Assembly (NCBI RefSeq): GCF_003545815.1
Contig: NZ_PDUW01000012.1
Location: 1-64,000 of the forward strand
Length of the DNA stretch: 64,000 nucleotides
Direction of reading: 5' to 3'
Origin: Pusillimonas caeni
GTDB lineage: Bacteria; Pseudomonadota; Gammaproteobacteria; Burkholderiales; Burkholderiaceae_B
The stretch's first letter is position 1, and each line of letters opens with the position of its first letter. Position numbers and translations under genes: made by a program. Shown here piece by piece: positions 59,085-64,000 of this stretch. Below the pieces are notes generated by a model. The model did not search any database. It had not been told where the DNA came from and worked only from the letters and a program-made list of their open reading frames with translations.

Positions 59085-59354
59085 TAGGGCCTGTTGACGC
59101 TAAAAGGACAGCCGCACTGGCCGGCCAAGGCCAGGCAGGCTAGGCGCGGGCGAGGCCGCGTGGTCGATCCACGCAACGAGCTCGCAACAACGCATGCCTG
59201 GCCTTGGCCGGCCAGCCCGAAGGGTGAGCGCGCAAATAGCCGCCCCTCTGCGTTGCGAATGCTCGCCGGGGAACCACCCCGACTGCGCGTCGCGCCTTGA
59301 TGGTCAGCTATTTGCGTGCTCATGCGACTGTCCTTTTAGCGTCAACAGGCCCTA
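59085..59354. mobile_element. MITE-like foldback element between ispA and dxs
   Basis: 270 bp with 32-bp terminal inverted repeats (59085-59116 and 59323-59354, one mismatch, beginning TAGGGCCTGTTGACGCTAAA). Inside lie a perfect 21-bp inverted repeat (59117-59137 with 59195-59215) and a 15-bp one with one mismatch (59226-59240 with 59307-59321). A small GCGTGG/CCACGC hairpin sits between the first pair. Both outer ends carry TA, as expected of a TA target duplication of the IS630/Tc1 type. There is no transposase gene. A 79-codon open frame spans it on the minus strand but looks like a by-product of the repeats. Confidence 0.75.
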
Positions 59355-60263
59355 CCGGTTGCGTCCGACGATATAGTCGGCAAGCTCAGCAAGGCGTGTG
59401 CCGGCCGGGCCCAGCGGCAGCACGGCCGCGTGCGCTTCCTGGCGCAGCGCCTGCAGCAGTTCGCGCGACCCTTCCAGGCCGAGCAGCGAGACGTAGGTGG
59501 GCTTGTTGCCCGCCGCGTCCTTGCCTGCGGTCTTGCCCAGGGTGCTCGTGTCGGACACCACGTCGAGCACGTCGTCCACCACCTGGAAGGCCAGGCCGAT
59601 GGCGTCGGCATAGGCCTCCAGCCCCTGGCGCGCGGTCGAGCTGGCGCCCGCCACGATGCCGCCCAGCAGCACGCTGGCCTCGAGCATGGCGCCGGTCTTC
59701 ATGCCGTGCATGATCTGCAGCTGCTCCTGGCTGAGGTCCAGGCCTACGCTGGCGCAATCGATGGCCTGGCCGCCGGCCATGCCCAGGCTGCCCGCGCATC
59801 GCGCCAGGGTTTCCACCGCCTGCACCACCAGGGCCGGGGCGACGGGCATTTGCGACAGCAGTTCGAACGCCAGGGGCTGCAAGGCGTCGCCGGCCAGCAT
59901 GGCGGTGGCTTCATCGAATTGCACGTGCACCGTGGGGCGCCCGCGGCGCAAGGCGTCGTCGTCCATGCAGGGAAGATCGTCGTGCACCAGCGAATAGGCG
60001 TGGATGAGCTCGACGGCCGCGGCGGCGTGGTCCAGTGCAATGCCCTGGGCCGAGGTGACCGACTTGCCGGCGGGCACGCAGGCTTCGCCCGCGGCATACA
60101 CCAGCGCCGCCCGGACTCGCTTGCCGCCGCCCATGACGGAATAGCGCATCGCCTCGTGCAGGCGCATGGGCACCACCGAGGATTCGGGCAGGAAACCGTC
60201 CAGCACGGTTTCCATGTGCTGTACCCGTTCAGCGAACCAGGTGGGAAAATCGCTTCTTCCCAT
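59352..60263 (-). CDS. ispA: Farnesyl diphosphate synthase
   Basis: 303 residues from the ATG at 60263 (a GTG at 60272 is in frame). Prenyltransferase motifs are the first aspartate-rich HDDLPCMDDDALRRG and the second QVVDDVLDVV, with GGGKRVRAALV at the IPP site. Makes farnesyl diphosphate, the substrate of HpnD in this same window. The TAG stop (59352-59354) lies in the terminal repeat of the foldback element. The final VGRNR is close to the family's normal end, so little or nothing is lost. Confidence 0.95.
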   Translation of the reverse strand: MGRSDFPTWFAERVQHMETVLDGFLPESSVVPMRLHEAMRYSVMGGGKRVRAALVYAAGEACVPAGKSVTSAQGIALDHAAAAVELIHAYSLVHDDLPCMDDDALRRGRPTVHVQFDEATAMLAGDALQPLAFELLSQMPVAPALVVQAVETLARCAGSLGMAGGQAIDCASVGLDLSQEQLQIMHGMKTGAMLEASVLLGGIVAGASSTARQGLEAYADAIGLAFQVVDDVLDVVSDTSTLGKTAGKDAAGNKPTYVSLLGLEGSRELLQALRQEAHAAVLPLGPAGTRLAELADYIVGRNR

Positions 60264-60265
60264 GC

Positions 60266-60562
60266 TCAGCACTCGCCGCGCGAGCCGCCCTCGGCCTCGT
60301 CCAGGGGTCTGAGCAGGTTGCCCTGCAGTACTTTGATCTGCTGCTCGGCGGTATCGAGCAGCTTCTGGCAGATGCGGGCCAGCTCCACGCCTTTCTGGTA
60401 GGCTGCCAGCGACTGATCCAGAGGCAAGGAGCCGTTCTCCATTTGAGACACCAGCGCTTCGAGCTGCGCCAGGGCGCTTTCGAAGTCTTGCGGCAAGTCG
60501 CCTGGCGCGGAGCTGCCGGCAGCGGAGCCGGCGTCGCCCGGTGTCCTGCTGTGATCGACCAT
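60266..60562 (-). CDS. xseB: Exodeoxyribonuclease VII small subunit
   Basis: 98 residues. FESALAQLEALVSQMENGSL and LDQSLAAYQKGVELAR are the XseB helix-hairpin signatures. Both ends carry extra Gly/Ser/Glu-rich residues. It partners XseA (not in the window). It is first in the xseB-ispA-(element)-dxs-folE2 run, and its stop is two bases before the ispA ATG. Confidence 0.93.
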   Translation of the reverse strand: MVDHSRTPGDAGSAAGSSAPGDLPQDFESALAQLEALVSQMENGSLPLDQSLAAYQKGVELARICQKLLDTAEQQIKVLQGNLLRPLDEAEGGSRGEC

Positions 60563-60907
60563 GAAGAGTTCCAAAAAAGAAATATCCGGCTTGCGCCGCA
60601 AAATTGGGTTGGCAATACCCGAATTGTACGAGATGCGGCGGGACCGCTTGTTAATTTTCGTGCCAGGCCTTGTTTTATAAAGAAAAATCTACGGTACAAT
60701 CGAATGTTCACTTCCAATCTCTTTACAATTCGGCGATTGCCGTTTTTTTCTTCGCATCGGACTTAGGCTTAATAACTCTCGCTTTGGTTCATGGCAGGCT
60801 CGATAGATCCGAGCCCGAGCCGCGGCAGGCGAAAGCCGGGAACTACCCGGTTCTTTGAGGGCCCAAGCATTAAGCGTCCGTTTTTCAGCACAGCGGGGGA
60901 GGAATCC
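60563..60907. other. Intergenic region between divergent xseB and Rieske oxygenase genes
   Basis: 345 bases with no supportable gene. It is A+T-rich around 60650-60760. A possible plus-strand promoter is TTGTTT (60670-60675) and TACAAT (60695-60700), but the 19-base spacer makes it weak. GGGGGAGGAA at the right end is the ribosome-binding site of the oxygenase gene. Confidence 0.4.
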
Positions 60908-62038
60908 ATGACCGACATTGGTCGGGAGGCGCAATTTGCGCTGGCGCAAACGCAGCTGTCTGTCAGCAGCTACTTCGACGAGGCGATATTCGCCCGCGAA
61001 CAGGCGCTGATCTTCAAACAATCGTCTCTTTATGCGGGGCACGAAAAGCACGTCCCCGAGCCGGGCGACTGGCGCACGCTGCCGCACGAGAAAGGCGGCC
61101 GGGTCTTGGTGCGCGGTCCCCAGGGCGTCGAACTCATGTCCAACGTCTGCCGCCACAGGCAGGCCATCATGCTGGGCTTCAATCAAGACGGTGCCGGCAA
61201 CCTGCGCCAGACGGGCGGCAACATTGTGTGCCCGGTGCATCGCTGGACGTACAGCGTGCAGGGCAAGCTGCTGGGCGCGCCGCAGTTTCCCGAGACGCCC
61301 TGCATGAACCTGCAGCGCTTCACGCTCAAGAACTGCCACGGCCTGCTCTTCGAAGGCCCTCGCGACCCGGCGGCCGATATGGCTGCGCTGTTCGAGCGCC
61401 CCGAGTTCGACTTCTCGGACTATGTGCTCGACCATGTGGAGATCCACCACTGCAACTACAACTGGAAGACCTTCATCGAGGTCTATCTCGAAGACTACCA
61501 TGTGGGCCCCTTCCATCCGGGCCTGGGGCGTTTTGTCACCTGCGACGACCTGAGCTGGGAATTTGCCGAGTGGTACAGCCTGCAGCGCGTAGGCGTGCAC
61601 AATGCGCTTGCCCAGCCGGGCAGCGATGTGTACCGCCAATGGCACGATCGGCTGCTTGATTTCCGGGGCGGCGAAACGCCCGACTTCGGCGCGGTGTGGG
61701 TCACTTATTTTCCCACCCACATGATAGAGCTGTATCCGCACGTACTGGTGCTGTCCACGCTGCATCCGGTCGGCCCGCAAGAAACCGTCAATGTGGTCGA
61801 GTTCTACTACCCCGAGGAAATCGCGGCTTTCGAACGTGAATTCGTCGAGGCCCAGCGCGCGGCATATATGGAAACCGCCGTCGAGGACGACGAAATCGCC
61901 GAGCGCATGGATGCGGGGCGCAAGGCCCTGATGCAGAGGGGTGTCGACGAGTCCGGTCCCTACCAGTCTCCCATGGAGGACGGCATGCTGCACTTCCATG
62001 CCTGGTATCGCCGCATGATGGAGGGGCGGGCCGCCTAA
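60908..62038 (+). CDS. Rieske aromatic ring-hydroxylating oxygenase alpha subunit
   Basis: 376 residues from the ATG at 60908, which follows GGAGG; the open frame reaches further upstream but lacks such a site. The Rieske [2Fe-2S] ligands are C81-x-H83 and C108-x2-H111 (CRHRQ and CPVHRW). The mononuclear-iron site is EDYHVGPFHPG (D, H, H). It is expected to hydroxylate or demethylate a ring substrate with an external reductase. No beta subunit, ferredoxin or reductase gene is adjacent, so its partner and substrate are unknown. Confidence 0.9.
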   Translation: MTDIGREAQFALAQTQLSVSSYFDEAIFAREQALIFKQSSLYAGHEKHVPEPGDWRTLPHEKGGRVLVRGPQGVELMSNVCRHRQAIMLGFNQDGAGNLRQTGGNIVCPVHRWTYSVQGKLLGAPQFPETPCMNLQRFTLKNCHGLLFEGPRDPAADMAALFERPEFDFSDYVLDHVEIHHCNYNWKTFIEVYLEDYHVGPFHPGLGRFVTCDDLSWEFAEWYSLQRVGVHNALAQPGSDVYRQWHDRLLDFRGGETPDFGAVWVTYFPTHMIELYPHVLVLSTLHPVGPQETVNVVEFYYPEEIAAFEREFVEAQRAAYMETAVEDDEIAERMDAGRKALMQRGVDESGPYQSPMEDGMLHFHAWYRRMMEGRAA

Positions 62039-62216
62039 ACTGTGGCCCGCCGGGTCGCTTTGATGGAAGTGCCTGAAAGCGATCCCGGCGCCGGAAGAGA
62101 GGCGTCGGGTCTACTGTCGGTCTACTGTTTCTGAGTTCTAAAACGCCGGCGCTGGCGCGGGTGCCAAGGGCGTCGCGGAGGCATGTCGGAAGGCTCAAAC
62201 CGCTATTCCTCAACAG

Positions 62217-63158
62217 CTATTCGCCCGTCGCCACGGGCCTTTGGGGGTCGCTGCACCATTCGCTCCATGAACCGGGGTATAGCGCCGAACCGTGCAGGCC
62301 GGCCAGTTCCATGGCGAAGAGGTTGTGGCTGGCGGTGATGCCCGAGCCGCATTGATGCACGATCTGCTCGGGGCGGCGGCCGTCGAGCAATGCCAGGAAT
62401 TCTTCCTGCAGCTGCGCGGGCGGCTTGAAACGGCCGTCGGACTGCAGATTGAGCGAATTGGGGCGGTTCAGGGCGCCCGGGATATGGCCCGCTACCGGGT
62501 CCATGGGTTCGACCTCGCCGCGAAAGCGTTCTGGCGCACGGGCGTCCACCACGGTGAAGACGGGGTCCTGCAGATTGGCCAGCACCGCCCGCGCATCGAC
62601 GGTCGGCATGCCTTGTTTCCCCGCTTCGCGCCCGTCTTCCAGCCGGCCTGCCCCGCCCTCTGTGCCGTCGCCCCGCGACGTCGTCGCACGGGCAGTCTGC
62701 GAGGCAGGTTCGGAACCCGGCTTTGCCGCTCGCGCGCCGCCGTGGGCAACGCCCGCTTCGACCAATCCGCCTTCGGACAGCCAGGCCTGCCAGCCGCCGT
62801 CCAGCACGGCGGCGTGCTCGTGCCCGATCCAGCGCAGCATCCACCACAGGTGGGCGGCGAACATGCCGCCGCTGGCGTCGTAGATGGCCACCTTGGACTC
62901 GGGACGCAGGCCCAGGCCGCGCATCAGGGAAGCGAAGCGGGACAGCTCGGGCAAGGGGTGGCGCCCGTTGTTGCCGGTGCGCTGCGCCGAAAGCTGGCGC
63001 TCGTGATCGAGATACAGCGCGCCGGGGATGTGCCCCTCGTCGTATGCCCTGCGCCCGGCGTCATGGTCGGCCAAATCGTGCCGGACGTCGAAAACGAGCC
63101 AGGGCTCCTGCGCCATGGCATTCTGTAGCTGGGCTGGGCTGATGAGAATATCGGACAA
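62217..63158 (-). CDS. Two-domain sulfurtransferase (rhodanese)
   Basis: 313 residues. The N-terminal rhodanese domain (WLVFDVRHDLAD; GALYLDHERQLSA) is inactive-type; the C-terminal domain has the active-site cysteine near residue 270 in HQCGSGITAS. C-G-S-G-(I/V)-T is the 3-mercaptopyruvate sulfurtransferase (SseA) type. A Gly/Ala/Glu-rich linker of about 45 residues between the domains is longer than usual. The start is a TTG at 63158 supported by AGGAG six bases before; an upstream TTG at 63200 has no such site. Confidence 0.85.
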   Translation of the reverse strand: MSDILISPAQLQNAMAQEPWLVFDVRHDLADHDAGRRAYDEGHIPGALYLDHERQLSAQRTGNNGRHPLPELSRFASLMRGLGLRPESKVAIYDASGGMFAAHLWWMLRWIGHEHAAVLDGGWQAWLSEGGLVEAGVAHGGARAAKPGSEPASQTARATTSRGDGTEGGAGRLEDGREAGKQGMPTVDARAVLANLQDPVFTVVDARAPERFRGEVEPMDPVAGHIPGALNRPNSLNLQSDGRFKPPAQLQEEFLALLDGRRPEQIVHQCGSGITASHNLFAMELAGLHGSALYPGSWSEWCSDPQRPVATGE

Positions 63159-63209
63159 AACTTGCTCCTGCGTTCGAGTGGGTGGGAAGCCGAAGGACAA
63201 TCGCGGGGC

Positions 63210-64000
63210 TCAGGCCGGTTTGCGGTTCGGACGAGCCGCTGTGCGCCGCTTGCGGCTTTCAGTATAGGTGCGCCACGTGGACAGCAGGCCCGAACCGATG
63301 ATCAGGGCCATGCCCGCCCAGGCAAGGACGTCCGGCCGGTCTCCCCAGAAGACGATGCCCAGCATGGCCGCAAAAATAATGGTGGTGTATTGCAGGGCCG
63401 CGGTCAACAAGGTCGACCCGGAGCCGAAGGCGCGCGTCATGGCCAGTTGGCCCACCAAGCCCGAGAGGCCCAGGCCCACCAGCCCCAGCCAGGCGGTCAG
63501 GCCGGGGGTGTTCCAGCCTTGCGCCAGCAGCCCGGCAATGCTGGTGAGGCAGACGCAGCTGGAAAAGATCAGCACCGTGCGCCACTCGGGCTCGCCCACG
63601 CGGCCCAGCTGGCGCACCTGCAACATCGCGGCCGCTCCAAGGCCGCCCGAACACAGGCCCATCAGGCCGGCCAGGAAATGTTCCTGGCCTATGCTGGGAC
63701 GCAGCACGCCGATCACGCCCAGAAAGCCCAGCATGACGGCCAAGCTGCGCAGCCCGTCGCGCTGGGCGCCGCCCGACACCAGCATCCAGCCCGTAATGAA
63801 CAAGGGCGACGTGTAGTTGAGGCTGACCGCCGTGGGCAGGGGAAGATTGGACAGGGCATAAAAGCTCAGCCACATGGCCGTGATGCCGGACAGATTGCGC
63901 CACAGATGCAGTTTCCAGCTGGGCGGACGCAGCTTGCGGCCTGTCCCGAGCGCCCAGACGGCCAGCAGCAGCACCGAGGGAACGCCCCGGAAAAGGACGA
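63210..64000 (-). CDS. EamA/DMT-family transporter (5' part beyond the window)
   Basis: The open frame runs off the right edge; at least 263 residues are present, with about eight of the expected ten membrane segments. AMWLSFYALSNLPLPTAVSL and GLGLSGLVGQLAMTRAFGSG are typical EamA repeats; a basic C-terminal tail follows. It is a probable small-metabolite exporter of unknown substrate. Its stop is 51 bases upstream of the sulfurtransferase start, same direction. Confidence 0.85.
   Translation of the reverse strand, partial: VLFRGVPSVLLLAVWALGTGRKLRPPSWKLHLWRNLSGITAMWLSFYALSNLPLPTAVSLNYTSPLFITGWMLVSGGAQRDGLRSLAVMLGFLGVIGVLRPSIGQEHFLAGLMGLCSGGLGAAAMLQVRQLGRVGEPEWRTVLIFSSCVCLTSIAGLLAQGWNTPGLTAWLGLVGLGLSGLVGQLAMTRAFGSGSTLLTAALQYTTIIFAAMLGIVFWGDRPDVLAWAGMALIIGSGLLSTWRTYTESRKRRTAARPNRKPA

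Noticed and set aside
59087-59323. A 79-codon minus-strand frame starting MSTQIADHQG within the foldback element
   Set aside because: It is bounded by the terminal repeats and consists largely of repeat arms; no transposase or protein-family motif is present.

Overview
The window looks like chromosome from a GC-rich betaproteobacterium of the order Burkholderiales, most likely family Alcaligenaceae (Bordetella/Achromobacter/Pusillimonas-like). This rests on gene content and order: an rpsF-priB-rpsR-rplI run, xseB-ispA-dxs-folE2, bcp next to a PIN-PhoH gene, and a dnaE-led run of lipopolysaccharide (LPS) core genes. It also rests on the sequence of the recognisable proteins. No species can be named from the sequence alone.

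Layout. Positions 1-558 hold the promoter and boxA leader of an rRNA-type operon that runs leftward out of the window. After rng comes an envelope block (lipoprotein, msbA, GT9 heptosyltransferase, YdcF) and then a long leftward run hrpA-dnaE-GT4-deacetylase-GT2-deacetylase-GT4-GT4 (6636-19769), most of whose genes overlap by ATGA. Rightward argA and yggX follow, then leftward phoU, then potFGHI-arsC-like-rpiA (putrescine uptake plus two small housekeeping genes). Next is alr-SDR-radA-FtsX-like permease-kdkA. Divergent from alr, hpnCDE makes squalene from farnesyl diphosphate.

The stretch 37247-41930 is the accessory part. It is visibly richer in A+T. It contains an apparent hicA deletion scar and a twice-frameshifted hicB, a possible VapC (PIN) toxin fragment, a 46-codon small ORF two bases upstream of an OLD-type ATPase/TOPRIM gene, a convergent HNH nuclease gene and a small lipoprotein. 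It reads as a toxin-antitoxin graveyard carrying a candidate defence locus. To its right the core resumes: alaC-hom-thrC-crcB (leftward), then Mth938-like, bcp, PIN-phoH, pdxA and an SBF-type transporter (rightward). An MBL-fold hydrolase and a RutB-like protein follow; the latter has glycine where the family has its nucleophilic cysteine.

The right end carries dnaB, the rpsF-priB-rpsR-rplI ribosomal operon with a clear intrinsic terminator, and folE2-dxs-ispA-xseB. Between dxs and ispA lies a 270-bp non-coding element made of nested inverted repeats with 32-bp terminal inverted repeats flanked by TA; the ispA stop codon falls inside one terminal repeat. A Rieske oxygenase alpha subunit, a two-domain rhodanese and a partial EamA-type exporter close the window.

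Functional themes: LPS/lipid A assembly and export (msbA, heptosyltransferase, GT cluster, kdkA), isoprenoid to squalene (dxs, ispA, hpnCDE; no squalene-hopene cyclase is present in the window), amino-acid synthesis (argA, hom, thrC, alaC, alr), and DNA replication/translation (dnaE, dnaB, priB, radA, ribosomal proteins).
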